From Rhodobacter sp. (GTDB lineage: Bacteria; Pseudomonadota; Alphaproteobacteria; Rhodobacterales; Rhodobacteraceae), in contig JASJDP010000027.1 of assembly GCA_030065095.1 (NCBI GenBank), positions 116,657 to 180,656 on the forward strand: a DNA stretch of 64,000 nt, read 5' to 3'. This document shows positions 36,939 to 46,463 of the stretch, in pieces (positions within the stretch are counted from its first letter, which is position 1; each line of letters begins with the position of its first letter). Below the pieces are notes generated by a model that saw only the letters and a program-made list of their open reading frames with translations, did no database searches and was not told where the DNA came from. The translations under genes and the position numbers were made by a program.

Positions 36939-37628
36939 TTAACCCAGGGCGTAACCGGCGCCGCGCACCGTGCGGACCGGGTCTTCCCCGCCGTGCTGGC
37001 TTAACGCCTTGCGCAGGCGTCCGATGTGAACGTCAACGGTGCGGGTGTCGACGTAGATGTCGCGCCCCCAAACGCGGTCCAACAGCTGCTCGCGGCTCCA
37101 GACACGGCCAGGCTTTTCCATGAAGGTGGAAAGCAGACGGAATTCCGTGGGCCCGAGCTTCAACGCCTTGCCGCCCCGGAAGACTTTGTGGGTTTCGGAA
37201 TCGAGCATGATATCGTCGAATTCCAGACGCTGCCCCACTGCGGCGGGACGCGTGCGGCGCAGCTGAGCGCGGACGCGCGCCATGAGTTCGACGACCGAGA
37301 ACGGTTTGACCACATAGTCGTCTGCGCCGGTTTCGAGCCCCCTCACCCGGTCGACCTCTTCGGACCGTGCCGAAAGCATAATGATTGGAACCGACCGCGT
37401 CGCGGGACGGGTTTTCAGCCGCCGGCAGATTTCGATGCCCGAGACGCCGGGCAGCATCCAGTCGAGCACGATGACGTCAGGTGTGTCCTCTTCGACCAGC
37501 ATCAAGGCATCGTCGCCGGTGCCGGCCTTGGCGACGGCAAATCCTTCGGCCTCGAGATTGTAGGCCAGCACCTCGCGCTGCGCGGGCTCGTCTTCGACGA
37601 CCAGAACTTTTGGCTGCGGGGCTGCCAT
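36939..37628 (-). CDS. phoB: Phosphate regulon response regulator PhoB
   Basis: PhoB (229 aa) is an OmpR-type response regulator. The acidic pocket is EDE at residues 12-14, the phosphorylated Asp is in VIVLDWMLPG (Asp56), and the Thr/Lys positions are MLSAR and VKPFS. The winged-helix DNA-binding domain has LGPTEFRLLSTFMEKPGRVW and the recognition part RTVDVHIGRLRKAL. Its start codon shares one base with the phoU stop (TGATG), so it is the last gene of pstSCAB-phoU-phoB. Phosphorylated PhoB should bind the Pho boxes seen at pstS and arsC. Confidence 0.97.
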   Translation of the reverse strand: MAAPQPKVLVVEDEPAQREVLAYNLEAEGFAVAKAGTGDDALMLVEEDTPDVIVLDWMLPGVSGIEICRRLKTRPATRSVPIIMLSARSEEVDRVRGLETGADDYVVKPFSVVELMARVRAQLRRTRPAAVGQRLEFDDIMLDSETHKVFRGGKALKLGPTEFRLLSTFMEKPGRVWSREQLLDRVWGRDIYVDTRTVDVHIGRLRKALSQHGGEDPVRTVRGAGYALG

Positions 37629-38347
37629 CAGATATATCCATCCACGTCCATGATCGCGGTTTCGTCGCTTTTCGGCCGGGTTTCCTCCGGCAGTTCTCCG
37701 GTCACCAGATAGATCACCTGTTCGGCGATCGCCGTCACATGATCCCCCATGCGTTCCATATTCTTGGCGATGAAATGCAGGTGCATGCAGGCGGTGATGT
37801 TGCGCGGGTCTTCCAGCATGTGGGTCAGAAGCTCGCGGAACAGCGCGTTGTACATCTGGTCGATGTCGTCGTCGCGGTCGATCACCTGCCCTGCCAGTTC
37901 GTCGTCGCGCTGAATGAAGGCGTCAAGCGCGTCCTTGAGCATCAGGTCCACATCGCGGGCCATGCGCCGGATCGCCGCCCCGGCATCGTCGATCGGCGGC
38001 ATGTGTGCAAGTGCCGTGACGCGCTTGGCGAGGTTCTTGGTGTAGTCACCGCAGCGTTCGAGGTTGCCGCTGATCTTCAGCACGCTCAGCACCGTCCGCA
38101 GGTCGCCGGCCGTGGGCGCGCGCAGCGCGATCAGGCGTGCAGCTTCGTGGTTGATCTCTTCTTCCAGAACATCGATCCGTTCGTCGGTCACCCGGACTTT
38201 GTTGGCCAGTTCCTCGTCCCGGTCCAACAGCGCCTGTGCGGATTCCTTGATCGAGCTTTCCACCAGGCCGCCCATCTTCATGATGAGCGCCTGCAAAGCC
38301 TCGAGATCGCGGTCGAAGGCCGCCGATATATGCCGTTCCTGCATCAT
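37628..38347 (-). CDS. phoU: Phosphate signalling protein PhoU
   Basis: PhoU (239 aa) links the Pst transporter to PhoR and restrains it when phosphate is plentiful. It consists of two helical bundle repeats with the metal-binding E/DxxxD-type motifs; the conserved segments LRTVLSVLKISGNLERCGDYTKN and LHFIAKNMERMGDHVTAIAE are visible. ATG 38347 (or the next ATG three bases later) has AGGGG upstream. It lies 19 bp after pstB and overlaps phoB by one base. Confidence 0.96.
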   Translation of the reverse strand: MMQERHISAAFDRDLEALQALIMKMGGLVESSIKESAQALLDRDEELANKVRVTDERIDVLEEEINHEAARLIALRAPTAGDLRTVLSVLKISGNLERCGDYTKNLAKRVTALAHMPPIDDAGAAIRRMARDVDLMLKDALDAFIQRDDELAGQVIDRDDDIDQMYNALFRELLTHMLEDPRNITACMHLHFIAKNMERMGDHVTAIAEQVIYLVTGELPEETRPKSDETAIMDVDGYI

Positions 38348-38366
38348 TATGGCCCCTGCCCTGTGG

Positions 38367-39128
38367 TTATCCGATGCGTCCGGAAATGTAGCTTTCGGTG
38401 CGCGGGTCCTGCGGATTGGTGAAGATTTGGCCCGTCTCGCCGAACTCGACAAGGTTGCCGAGGTGGAAGAACGCGGTCTTCTGGCTCACGCGGGCGGCTT
38501 GCTGCATCGAGTGCGTGACGATCACGACCGAATAGTTCGTCCGCAACTCGTCGATCAGATCCTCGACCTGGCTCGTGGCGATCGGATCGAGCGCCGAACA
38601 CGGCTCGTCCATCAGCAGAACCTCGGGTTCGGTCGCAACGGCGCGGGCGATGCACAGACGCTGCTGCTGGCCGCCGGAAAGTCCGGTGCCGGGCTCGCTC
38701 AAACGGTCCTTGACCTCGTCCCAGATCGCCCCGCGGCGCAGGGATTTCTCGACGATCACGTCCAGGTCCGCCTTGGTCTTGGCCAATCCGTGGATGCGGG
38801 GGCCGTAGGCGACGTTGTCGTAGATCGACTTGGGGAACGGGTTGGGTTTTTGAAACACCATGCCCACCTTGGCGCGCAGCTGCACCGGGTCGACCTTGGC
38901 GTCGTAGATATCTTCGCCATCCAGTCTGATCTCGCCTTCGATGCGGGCGACATCGATGGTGTCGTTCATCCGGTTCAGGCAGCGCAGAAAGGTCGACTTG
39001 CCGCAGCCAGAGGGGCCGATGAAGGCGGTGACGGTCTTGTCCTCGATATCGACGTCGACGTCCTTGATGGCGTGATTGTCGCCATAATAGACTTGGACAT
39101 TGCGCGCGGCGACCTTGATATCGTTCAT
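38367..39128 (-). CDS. pstB: Phosphate ABC transporter ATP-binding protein
   Basis: PstB (253 aa from the chosen start) energises phosphate uptake. Walker A is GPSGCGKST, the signature is [14 protein letters not shown], and Walker B is [13 protein letters not shown] with the switch His in VTHSMQQA. I chose ATG 39128, which has AGGGA at good spacing; an ATG 12 codons upstream (39164) is possible because relatives carry a similar N-terminal extension, but its GGAGG is only two bases away. It lies 54 bp after pstA. Confidence 0.95.
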   Translation of the reverse strand: MNDIKVAARNVQVYYGDNHAIKDVDVDIEDKTVTAFIGPSGCGKSTFLRCLNRMNDTIDVARIEGEIRLDGEDIYDAKVDPVQLRAKVGMVFQKPNPFPKSIYDNVAYGPRIHGLAKTKADLDVIVEKSLRRGAIWDEVKDRLSEPGTGLSGGQQQRLCIARAVATEPEVLLMDEPCSALDPIATSQVEDLIDELRTNYSVVIVTHSMQQAARVSQKTAFFHLGNLVEFGETGQIFTNPQDPRTESYISGRIG

Positions 39129-39182
39129 GCCCACGTCCCTTTTCGCTCTTTCGGTGTCAAACATGGCCTCCAGCCCCCCGGA

Positions 39183-40544
39183 TTACCAGCGGCGCTCGAA
39201 CCGGCGGCGCAGGATGATGGCGATTGCATTCATCGTGACGAGGAACAACAGAAGGATGATGATGCCGGCCCAGGCGCGTTCGTAGTAGGCGGGGTCGGCG
39301 CGTTTGGCCCATTCGAAGATCTGTGCCGGCATGGCGGAGTTGGGCGAGACGAAGCCGTCGACGAGGCCCTCGGGATAGTTCGATGCGATGAACCCCACCA
39401 TGCCGATCAGCAGGAGCGGTGCGGTTTCGCCAAGCGCCTGCGCGAGCCCGATGATGGTGCCCGTCAGAATTCCGGGTGCGGCGAGCGGCAGGACGTGGTG
39501 GAACACCGTCTGCATTTTCGAGGCCCCTACCCCAAGGGCTGCGTCCCGGATCGACGGCGGCACCGCCTTGAGAGAGGCGCGGGTCGAGATGATGATCGTC
39601 GGCAGCGTCATCAGCGTCAGAACCAGGCCGCCCACCAGCGGCGCCGATTGCGGCAGATGCGCGAACTGGATGAACATCGCCAGGCCGAGGATCCCGAAGA
39701 CGATGGACGGCACGGCCGCGAGGTTCGAGATATTGACCTCGATGAGATCGGTGAACCGGTTCTGCGGCGCGAATTCCTCGAGATAGATCGAGGCTGCCAC
39801 GCCGATCGGCAACGACAGGCCCAGCACCACCAGCATCATGAAGAAGGACCCGATCATCGACACGCCGATGCCGGCCTGCTCGGCGCGGCTTTCGGAGGCG
39901 TCGGCGCCGGTCACGAAATCCCAGTTGAAGGTCTTTTTCAGGACGCCCTCGTCGTGCAGCGCGTCGGTGATGTCGAGATGCGCGGCGTCGATGTTTTTAT
40001 CGCGGGCAATCGAATCGCGCGTCACCCGGCCCTTCAGGTAACCGTCGACCCGGCTGGCGGCGAGAACGCGGAATTCGACCGTTTCGCCGATCATGTCGGG
40101 ATTGGCGATGACGTAGTTGCGAACCTGTGCCGGGACCGAGGCGGACAGAAGCGGGCGGTATTCCTTGGCCTTTTCGAACGGGCTGTCATAGCCGATTTTC
40201 GCAACCGCGTTCTGCATCGCGGTATCGATCAGCGGCGCGTATCCGAAGGTCGATACCTTCTTGATATCGTCGATATTGCGCTCGCCCTTCTTGTCCAGCT
40301 TTGCGGCAAGCAGTTCGACCTCGAGCGTGACGAAGGTTTGCTGAAAGCCGCGCACACCGTTGTAGACGATCGAAGACAACAGGACGGCAAGAAAGGTCAG
40401 TCCGATGCCGACGGCGATCAGACCGTAGATCTTGAACCTGGTTTCCGCGGCGTTGCGCCTTTTCGTGCGTGCATCCTGTGCCAGCAGCGACGTTGCGTGC
40501 TTGCGGACGGGAGCGGACGCGCCGCTGGCGGTCATGTCGGTCAT
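39183..40544 (-). CDS. pstA: Phosphate ABC transporter permease PstA, long form
   Basis: PstA (453 aa) is one of the two membrane subunits. After the first helix (GLIAVGIGLTFLAVLLSSIV, near residues 38-57) comes a periplasmic insert of about 160 residues not present in the 296-aa E. coli protein. The permease core with five more helices follows, including the coupling-loop motif RDAALGVGASKMQTVFHHVLP and the GETAPLLLIGMVG segment. The ATG overlaps the pstC stop by four bases. The long form is typical of alphaproteobacteria. Confidence 0.95.
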   Translation of the reverse strand: MTDMTASGASAPVRKHATSLLAQDARTKRRNAAETRFKIYGLIAVGIGLTFLAVLLSSIVYNGVRGFQQTFVTLEVELLAAKLDKKGERNIDDIKKVSTFGYAPLIDTAMQNAVAKIGYDSPFEKAKEYRPLLSASVPAQVRNYVIANPDMIGETVEFRVLAASRVDGYLKGRVTRDSIARDKNIDAAHLDITDALHDEGVLKKTFNWDFVTGADASESRAEQAGIGVSMIGSFFMMLVVLGLSLPIGVAASIYLEEFAPQNRFTDLIEVNISNLAAVPSIVFGILGLAMFIQFAHLPQSAPLVGGLVLTLMTLPTIIISTRASLKAVPPSIRDAALGVGASKMQTVFHHVLPLAAPGILTGTIIGLAQALGETAPLLLIGMVGFIASNYPEGLVDGFVSPNSAMPAQIFEWAKRADPAYYERAWAGIIILLLFLVTMNAIAIILRRRFERRW

Positions 40545-42022
40545 TCGTACTGCTCCCGGTATTTGCGCACGATGTAGAGCGCCAGGACGTTCAGGCCCAA
40601 TGTGATGACGAACAGCGTCATGCCGAGCGCAAAGGCCACCAGCGCCTCGGGCGAGGCAAAGTCTGCGTCGCCCGTCAGTTGGCTGACGATCTTGGCGGTC
40701 ACCGTGGTCATCGCCTCGAACGGGTTCAGCGACAGCCGGGCCGCGGCCCCTGCCCCGAGCACCACGATCATCGTCTCGCCGATGGCGCGGCTGGCGGCGA
40801 GCAGGACCGCGCCGACGATGCCGGGCAGTGCGGCGGGCAGGATGACCTGGCGCACGGTTTCGGACTGCGTCGCACCAAGGCCCAGCGAGCCGTCGCGCAT
40901 CGCCTGGGGCACCGCGTTGATGATGTCGTCGCTCAGTGAGCTGACAAAGGGGATCAGCATGATACCCATCACCAGCCCTGCGGTCATCACCGCCGTGCCG
41001 CCCTTCATCCAGCCGAGCCCAAAGATGCCCCCTGCCCCGAAGACATCGACCAGCAGTGGCCCGACCGTCAGCAGCGCGAAGAGGCCGTAGACGATGGTGG
41101 GGATGCCGGCGAGGATTTCGATCAGCGGCTTTGCCACCGAGCGGACCGCCGGTGATGCATATTCCGATAGGTAGACGGCGGCGAAGAGGCCGATCGGAAC
41201 CGCGACCAGCAGCGCGATGATCGAGATGTAAAGCGTACCCCAGAGCAGCGGCAGAACACCCAGTTCGGACGCACCGCCACGGCCGGAAAAGCTGGGCGCC
41301 CAGGTGGTGCCGAGGAAAAAGTCCCACGCCGGGTAGAGGCCGAAAAACTCGACCGTGTTGAAGATCAGCGACAGAACGATGCCGATGGTGGTCAGGATCG
41401 CAATCGAGGCCGCGCCGATCAACAGCGCCAGGATGCCTTTTTCAACCACGTTGCGGGCGCGGAAATCCTTGGTCGTGCGCAGCACGCCATAGCCAAACCC
41501 GGCCAAGGCCAGCACGAGCAGCGCAACGGTCATCGCCAGATCGCCGGTGGCGTCCAGCGACCGGTATTGTTGCGCGGCGCGCAGAACCTCCGGCCGGACG
41601 TTCGAGCCAAGCGCGACGCCGACCTCGGCAAGGCGCTGTCGGACATCGGTGACTTCGGTTCGGATCGACGCCGCCTCTTCTCGCGACATGGCACCGGCGT
41701 CGATGGCGGTATCCAGCCCTTCCGCCACGCGGCGGACGTCGGACATCACCAGGCCCAGCGATCCGCCTTCGGGGATTGACTCATCCGGGATCGTGCCGGT
41801 GACCTGATTGTTGATGACCAGCGGCTGAACCAGCAGCCATACGATCAACAACAAAATGGCCGGGACCACGGTCACCAGCAGGACGTTGGTTCCGTAGTAG
41901 GCGGGCAGTGAGTGCAGGAAACGGGCGTCGCCGCCGGCCGACTTCATGGCGCGTCGGCGACCGACAATATAGCCCACGGCACCTAGGGTGAGAACGATGA
42001 GAACCAGCCAATGAAGCGGCAT
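40541..42022 (-). CDS. pstC: Phosphate ABC transporter permease PstC, long form
   Basis: PstC (493 aa, versus about 320 in E. coli) starts with a helix and an N-terminal domain that includes a periplasmic helical segment (residues about 70-165: GGSLGLVMSDVRRVAEGLDT and the following coiled region) before the permease core. The coupling-loop motif RDGSLGLGATQSETVRQVILP and ASRAIGETMIVVLGAG are clear. ATG 42022 has AAGGA upstream; longer in-frame sequence reaches back towards pstS and is not used. Coupled to pstA. Confidence 0.94.
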   Translation of the reverse strand: MPLHWLVLIVLTLGAVGYIVGRRRAMKSAGGDARFLHSLPAYYGTNVLLVTVVPAILLLIVWLLVQPLVINNQVTGTIPDESIPEGGSLGLVMSDVRRVAEGLDTAIDAGAMSREEAASIRTEVTDVRQRLAEVGVALGSNVRPEVLRAAQQYRSLDATGDLAMTVALLVLALAGFGYGVLRTTKDFRARNVVEKGILALLIGAASIAILTTIGIVLSLIFNTVEFFGLYPAWDFFLGTTWAPSFSGRGGASELGVLPLLWGTLYISIIALLVAVPIGLFAAVYLSEYASPAVRSVAKPLIEILAGIPTIVYGLFALLTVGPLLVDVFGAGGIFGLGWMKGGTAVMTAGLVMGIMLIPFVSSLSDDIINAVPQAMRDGSLGLGATQSETVRQVILPAALPGIVGAVLLAASRAIGETMIVVLGAGAAARLSLNPFEAMTTVTAKIVSQLTGDADFASPEALVAFALGMTLFVITLGLNVLALYIVRKYREQYE

Positions 42023-42112
42023 GTCGCGTCCTTCAATACGGGGAAAGACAGGAAATCTGGAAACCGGCGCACGGGGGGTTCCCCGTGCGCCGGCCACGCT
42101 CGCCGGTAGGGC

Positions 42113-43147
42113 TTACATGGTTTTTTCGTTGGCGACCGCCTCCTGGGTCGCGGACAGTTCGGGGTCCGAGACCAGGCCGTACTGGGCCAGCGGGCCGTCG
42201 CCGCCCGCGATCTCATCCGAGATGAAGAATTCGGCGTATTCCTTTAGACCCGGGATCACGCCGATATGCGCCTTCTTGATGTAGAAGAACAACGGACGCG
42301 ACACCGGGTATTCGCCCGACGCGATGGTCTCGGTCGACGGCGCGACGCCCGCCATCGTGGCGACCTTCAGCTTGTCGGTGTTGTTTTCGTAGAACGCCAG
42401 GCCGAACACGCCGATGCCGTTGGCGTTGGCGTCGATGCGGGCCAGGGTTTCGGTATAGTCGCCGTCGATGTCGACCGAACGGCCGTCGGTGCGGACCTCG
42501 AGGCAGGCGTCTTCGGCGTCGTCTTCCGACATGCCGGCCGCCATCATCGCCTCGAACGCGCCGGTGGCTTCACAGCCGGCCGCGATCACCTTTTCCTCGA
42601 ACACTTCGCGGGTGCCGTGCTTGGTGCCGGGGATGAAGGCCAGGATGTCCTCGGCCGGCAGGTCGGGGTTGAAATCGGCCCACTGGCTGTGCGGGTTGTC
42701 GACCAGTTCACCGCCTACCATGACCTTCGGGGCCAGGGCGTTGAAGATGTCCGACTGGGTGAAGGTCGTGTAGGCCGGGCCGTCGAACTGGCTGGCGAAT
42801 ACGATACCGTCATAGCCGATGCGGACCTCGATGATGTCGGTCACGCCGGCCTCGGCGCAGGCCTTGATCTCTTTTTCGCGAATCTTGCGCGACGCATTGG
42901 CCACGTCGATGGTGTTTTCGCCGACGCCCTCGCAAAAGCGCTTGAGACCGGCGGACGACCCGCCCGATTCGACGACGGGGGTCGGAAAATCGAAGTTCTC
43001 GCCAAAGGCTTCCGCCACGATCGAGGCGTAGGGCAACACGGTCGAGGACCCGGCAACTTGCACGTTGTCACGGCTCTGGGCCACGGCAGCCGTGGCAGAG
43101 ACAGCAGCGATCGCCAAAGTGGAGGCGGTCAGTTTTGCGAAGGACAT
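42113..43147 (-). CDS. pstS: Phosphate-binding periplasmic protein PstS
   Basis: PstS (344 aa) binds phosphate in the periplasm for PstCAB. The signal peptide is MSFAKLTASTLAIAAVSATA with cleavage after AVAQ-type residues. The mature start VQVAGSSTVLPYAS and the ESGGSSAGLKRFCEGVG loop carry phosphate contacts, and DVANASRKI is family-typical. It belongs to the PstS group with ligand loops common in marine alphaproteobacteria. AGGAG precedes ATG 43147. Two overlapping Pho boxes lie 90-118 bp upstream of the start. Confidence 0.96.
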   Translation of the reverse strand: MSFAKLTASTLAIAAVSATAAVAQSRDNVQVAGSSTVLPYASIVAEAFGENFDFPTPVVESGGSSAGLKRFCEGVGENTIDVANASRKIREKEIKACAEAGVTDIIEVRIGYDGIVFASQFDGPAYTTFTQSDIFNALAPKVMVGGELVDNPHSQWADFNPDLPAEDILAFIPGTKHGTREVFEEKVIAAGCEATGAFEAMMAAGMSEDDAEDACLEVRTDGRSVDIDGDYTETLARIDANANGIGVFGLAFYENNTDKLKVATMAGVAPSTETIASGEYPVSRPLFFYIKKAHIGVIPGLKEYAEFFISDEIAGGDGPLAQYGLVSDPELSATQEAVANEKTM

Positions 43148-43652
43148 TGAAAACTCCTGGTCTGGTTTCCGCGGCGGAAGCGTCCCTTGCTCCGCCTTGC
43201 GCAAGCGCGTGCCTAGGTGTCGGCACCAAACCTTTTGTGACAGGATCGTAACGGTTTTGTGACAGTCGAAGTTGACCAAGCGTAAGCCGTCTTGGCGCTG
43301 CCGAAGAAGTCTGAACCAAATCAGTTCATTCCGGACTTTTTTGCGATTTCAGACAAATCCCGAGACGGTGTTTTCCGGCGGAACAGCAAACCACATCAGC
43401 CCGATTTCACAGGTGCCCCCGACCCAACCCGAACCGGCCACGGACCGGCGAATCGATCCCGGGTCGAGAGGGGTCCGGCTTGATCCTCTTGCCGCCCGGA
43501 GATGTATTGGGCGTGCGGTGCCGCTTAACGCGGCAAGGATCGCATCGGCTGCGACGCGGATCCGGCAAGGTCCGCCCCACGGTTCAGGCACGGCATGGCC
43601 ACGGTGGCGTCCCAGCGGTTTTCCGTCCTGTGCCGAATGCCGGCCCGACCTG
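43148..43652. other. 505-bp intergenic region between phoR and pstS
   Basis: The pstS-proximal 120 bp hold the Pho boxes and pstS leader. The remainder, about 43270-43652, has no frame with recognisable domain or ribosome site and no clear terminator for phoR. Confidence 0.6.
43237..43265 (-). promoter_or_regulatory. Tandem Pho boxes upstream of pstS
   Basis: On the minus strand three 7-mers follow each other at an exact 11-bp period: CTGTCAC, CCGTTAC and CTGTCAC, with AAAA and GATC as spacers. Adjacent pairs form two overlapping PhoB sites, the classic arrangement ahead of pstS. Repression or activation strength cannot be judged; the site identity is well supported by context. Confidence 0.85.
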
Positions 43653-44687
43653 CTAACTCCGAGGCAGGATCACGACGAACCGGCTGCCATTGCCCAGGTC
43701 GCTCTCGATGCGCATCCGACCGCGGTGGCGGCTGACGATGTGCTTCACGATCGCGAGGCCCAGCCCGGTGCCGCCCAGCTCGCGCGAGCGGTGGTTGTCG
43801 ATGCGGTAGAACCGCTCGGTCAGGCGCGGGATATGAATCGGATCGATGCCCTCGCCGTCGTCGCGTACCTCGATCCGGATTGCGGGCGCGCGCAGAACAG
43901 GATCGCGGTCGTCCTGCGAGAGCGTGACCTCGACCCTTTGGTCTCCGTACTTGACGGCGTTCTCCATCAGATTGGTGACGACCTGCAATATCTGGTCGGC
44001 GTCGCCCGGGATCTCCAGGGCGTCGTCGGCGCCCAGCACCTCGAGCGTCACACCGGTTTCCTGAACCAGGGGCCCCAGTGTCATCGTGGCCGAGGTGATC
44101 AGGCCCGCCACATCGATCCGGCCGGTCGGCCGTTGCCGTTCGGCCGCCTCGACCCGGCTGAGCGACAGAAGATCCTGGATCAGCCGGCTCATCCGGCTGG
44201 CCTCGCGCTGCATCATGTCGAGGAACCGCTGCTGGGCGGAGTCGTCATACCGCGCCGGGCCCTGCAGGGTTTCGATAAAGCCCAGGACCGCGGTCAGCGG
44301 CGTGCGCAGCTCGTGGCTGACATTGGCGACGAAGTCGCGGCGCATCTGGACCGCCGCCTCGACATGGCCGATGTCCTCGAGGCTCAGAAGAACACCGTCG
44401 CGGCCGTCCAGGCGCACGGGTGCGGCCATGGCCCGGTAGGTGGTGTCACGGGTGGCGTCGCGGCGAACGAATTGCGTTTCGCGCTGGATGGCGCCGCGCA
44501 GCGCGTCCTCGATGCAGTCGAGCAGCGACGGCTGGCGTAGAACGGTGACATAGTGGCGGTCCCGTTCCAACGCGCCGAACAGGTCGTCGGCGGCCGCATT
44601 GGCGGCAAGGACACGTTCGTTGCCGCCGATCAGCACCAGCGGCATCGGTACCGCGTTCATCAGGGGCTGCAACATGTCCGGGGTCAT
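43653..44687 (-). CDS. phoR: Phosphate regulon sensor histidine kinase PhoR, soluble form
   Basis: A 344-aa histidine kinase with an N-terminal PAS domain (residues about 10-100: PMPLVLIGGNERVLAANAAA), the HisKA H-box DFVANVSHELRTPLTAVLGF near residue 125, N-box NLMENAVKYG, and G-boxes DDGEGIDP and GGTGLGLAIVKHI. No transmembrane segment is present, unlike E. coli PhoR; the start ATG 44687 is only 3 bp after the upstream gene's stop, so no N-terminal anchor has been missed. It should phosphorylate PhoB. It is transcribed with, or read into from, the upstream PLP-enzyme gene. Confidence 0.92.
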   Translation of the reverse strand: MTPDMLQPLMNAVPMPLVLIGGNERVLAANAAADDLFGALERDRHYVTVLRQPSLLDCIEDALRGAIQRETQFVRRDATRDTTYRAMAAPVRLDGRDGVLLSLEDIGHVEAAVQMRRDFVANVSHELRTPLTAVLGFIETLQGPARYDDSAQQRFLDMMQREASRMSRLIQDLLSLSRVEAAERQRPTGRIDVAGLITSATMTLGPLVQETGVTLEVLGADDALEIPGDADQILQVVTNLMENAVKYGDQRVEVTLSQDDRDPVLRAPAIRIEVRDDGEGIDPIHIPRLTERFYRIDNHRSRELGGTGLGLAIVKHIVSRHRGRMRIESDLGNGSRFVVILPRS

Positions 44688-44690
44688 CGA

Positions 44691-45866
44691 CTAGCCCGTG
44701 GCGGCGGCAATTGCGATACCGAACTCGTCGATCAGCAGGTCGGCGTCTTCAACGCCGACCGACACGCGGAAGAAGCCTTCGGACATGCCAAGCGCGGCGC
44801 GCGCCTCGGGCGTCAATGCCCGGTGAGACGAGGTCGCGGGGTGGCTCAGCGTCGTACCGATATCGCCAAGCGTGGGGGCAAAGGCGATGTCGGCGGCGGC
44901 CCGGACCAGGGCGTTGGCGGCGTCGCGCCCTCCGTCGATCTCGAAACTGACCATGTTGCCGCCCCTGTCCCCCAAAAGGGACGTCGCGCGGTTGTGGTCG
45001 GGATGGTCGCGGCGGCCGGGGTATAACACCCGCCGGATGCCGGGCATGCCGGCAAGCGCGTCGGCAAGCGCCGCGGCGTTGCTTTCGGCACGGTCATAGC
45101 GCAGTTCGAAGGAATAAAGCCCGCGCTCGGCCAGCCAGCAATCGAACGGGCTTGGCGTCAGACCCAGCGTGACGGCGGTGTCGTAGACGGCCTTGCGCCG
45201 GCCGGGGTCCTTCAGGGCAACATACCCGAGCGTCGCGTCGGAATGTCCGGCCAGAAGCTTGGTGACCGAATGGATCACGATATCTGCGCCGTGGTCGAAG
45301 GGCCGGAAGCCGCGCGGCGTGGTAAAGGTGTTGTCTACGGCCAAAAGCAGCCCCCGGGCACGGGCGAGGTTGACGATCCCCTCGATGTCGGACACGCGCA
45401 ATGTGGGATTCGAGACGACCTCGACCAGGATCAGCCGGGTGTCCGGCGTAAGTGCGGCCTCGACCGCGGCGACATCGGTCGGATCGGCCATGGCGGTTCC
45501 GATGCCGAAGCGCGGCAGTTCCTCTGCCAGCATCCGCATGGAGCGGCCGTAAAGCTGGTTGCCGCCGACCACGTGGTCGCCGGCCTTCAGCAAGCCCAGC
45601 ATCGTGGCGGTGACGGCGGCCATGCCGCTGCCGACGACCAGACCGCCTTGGGCGCCCTCCATCGTATCGATCTTGGTGGCCAGCACATCGGCGTTCGGGT
45701 GGCCTTCGCGGGCATAGGTATAGCCGGGCGCGCGGCCGTCGTATTGCGCATCCAGCGCGTCGGGCGATTCGGAGGCATAAACCACCGAGGGCTGCAGCGG
45801 CGTCACGACGGCTCTGCTGGAACTGTCCGGCCAGGGCGTGCGCCGCACCGGGGTCTTGGGCGTCAT
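44691..45866 (-). CDS. Trans-sulfuration PLP enzyme (cystathionine lyase/synthase family)
   Basis: A 391-aa Cys/Met-metabolism PLP-dependent enzyme. The pyridoxal-binding lysine is in HSVTKLLAGHSDATLG near residue 200, the family's YTYAREGHPN segment near 50, and the VDNTFTTPRGFRP motif near 175. Such enzymes include cystathionine beta- and gamma-lyases, cystathionine gamma-synthase and O-acetylhomoserine sulfhydrylase; the exact activity cannot be told from sequence. It stops 3 bp before phoR starts, so phoR expression may depend on it. Confidence 0.88.
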   Translation of the reverse strand: MTPKTPVRRTPWPDSSSRAVVTPLQPSVVYASESPDALDAQYDGRAPGYTYAREGHPNADVLATKIDTMEGAQGGLVVGSGMAAVTATMLGLLKAGDHVVGGNQLYGRSMRMLAEELPRFGIGTAMADPTDVAAVEAALTPDTRLILVEVVSNPTLRVSDIEGIVNLARARGLLLAVDNTFTTPRGFRPFDHGADIVIHSVTKLLAGHSDATLGYVALKDPGRRKAVYDTAVTLGLTPSPFDCWLAERGLYSFELRYDRAESNAAALADALAGMPGIRRVLYPGRRDHPDHNRATSLLGDRGGNMVSFEIDGGRDAANALVRAAADIAFAPTLGDIGTTLSHPATSSHRALTPEARAALGMSEGFFRVSVGVEDADLLIDEFGIAIAAATG

Positions 45867-45923
45867 TTCGTCAGGTCCTTCGGCCAGGGAGTGCCCCAGA
45901 TGGAGACGAGAGAGGATCGGTTT

Positions 45924-46463
45924 TCAATCGGTCATTTCAACGGGCGAAAGACCCGTGCGATATCTGCGCATCTTTTCCTGATAGTGCAACGCCGAGGCGA
46001 TCAGCCGCTGTTTGGCTGCCTCGTCCAGCGGACGCACCACCTTGCCCGGACTGCCCATCACCAGCGAACCGGGCGGAATGCGTTTGTCCTCGGTGATCAG
46101 GGCATTCGCTCCGATCAGACAGCTGGCCCCGATCACCGCGCCGTTCAGGACCGTCGCCCCCATGCCGACCAGCACACCGTCCTCGATCGTGCAGCCGTGC
46201 AGCATCGCCTTGTGCCCGATGGTGCAGTTGGCTCCGATGGCCAGCGGATATCCCATGTCGGTGTGCAGGACACAGTTTTCCTGGATGTTGCTCCCCTGCC
46301 CCACGGTGATCGGCTCGTTGTCGCCGCGCAGCGTCGCCCCGAACCAGACCGAGGTCCCGCCCTGCAGGATCACCTGGCCGATCAGATTGGCGTCCGGCGC
46401 CACCCACCAATCCCCATCCGCCGGAAAGGACGGCGCCAGAGGGCCCAAAGCATAGATCGTCAT
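45924..46463 (-). CDS. Gamma-class carbonic anhydrase family protein
   Basis: A 179-aa left-handed beta-helix hexapeptide protein of the gamma-carbonic anhydrase/YrdA family. The three metal-binding histidines are visible in VLHTDMG and [10 protein letters not shown], spaced as in the family. It acts in the cytoplasm on bicarbonate or as an uncharacterised relative. The ATG at 46463 overlaps the gmk stop by four bases, making it the third gene of a yicC-gmk operon, an arrangement I would not expect from function alone. Confidence 0.92.
   Translation of the reverse strand: MTIYALGPLAPSFPADGDWWVAPDANLIGQVILQGGTSVWFGATLRGDNEPITVGQGSNIQENCVLHTDMGYPLAIGANCTIGHKAMLHGCTIEDGVLVGMGATVLNGAVIGASCLIGANALITEDKRIPPGSLVMGSPGKVVRPLDEAAKQRLIASALHYQEKMRRYRTGLSPVEMTD

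Noticed and set aside
38064..40577. 837-codon plus-strand frame opposite pstA, pstB and phoU
   Set aside because: Antisense to conserved phosphate genes; no recognisable protein features.
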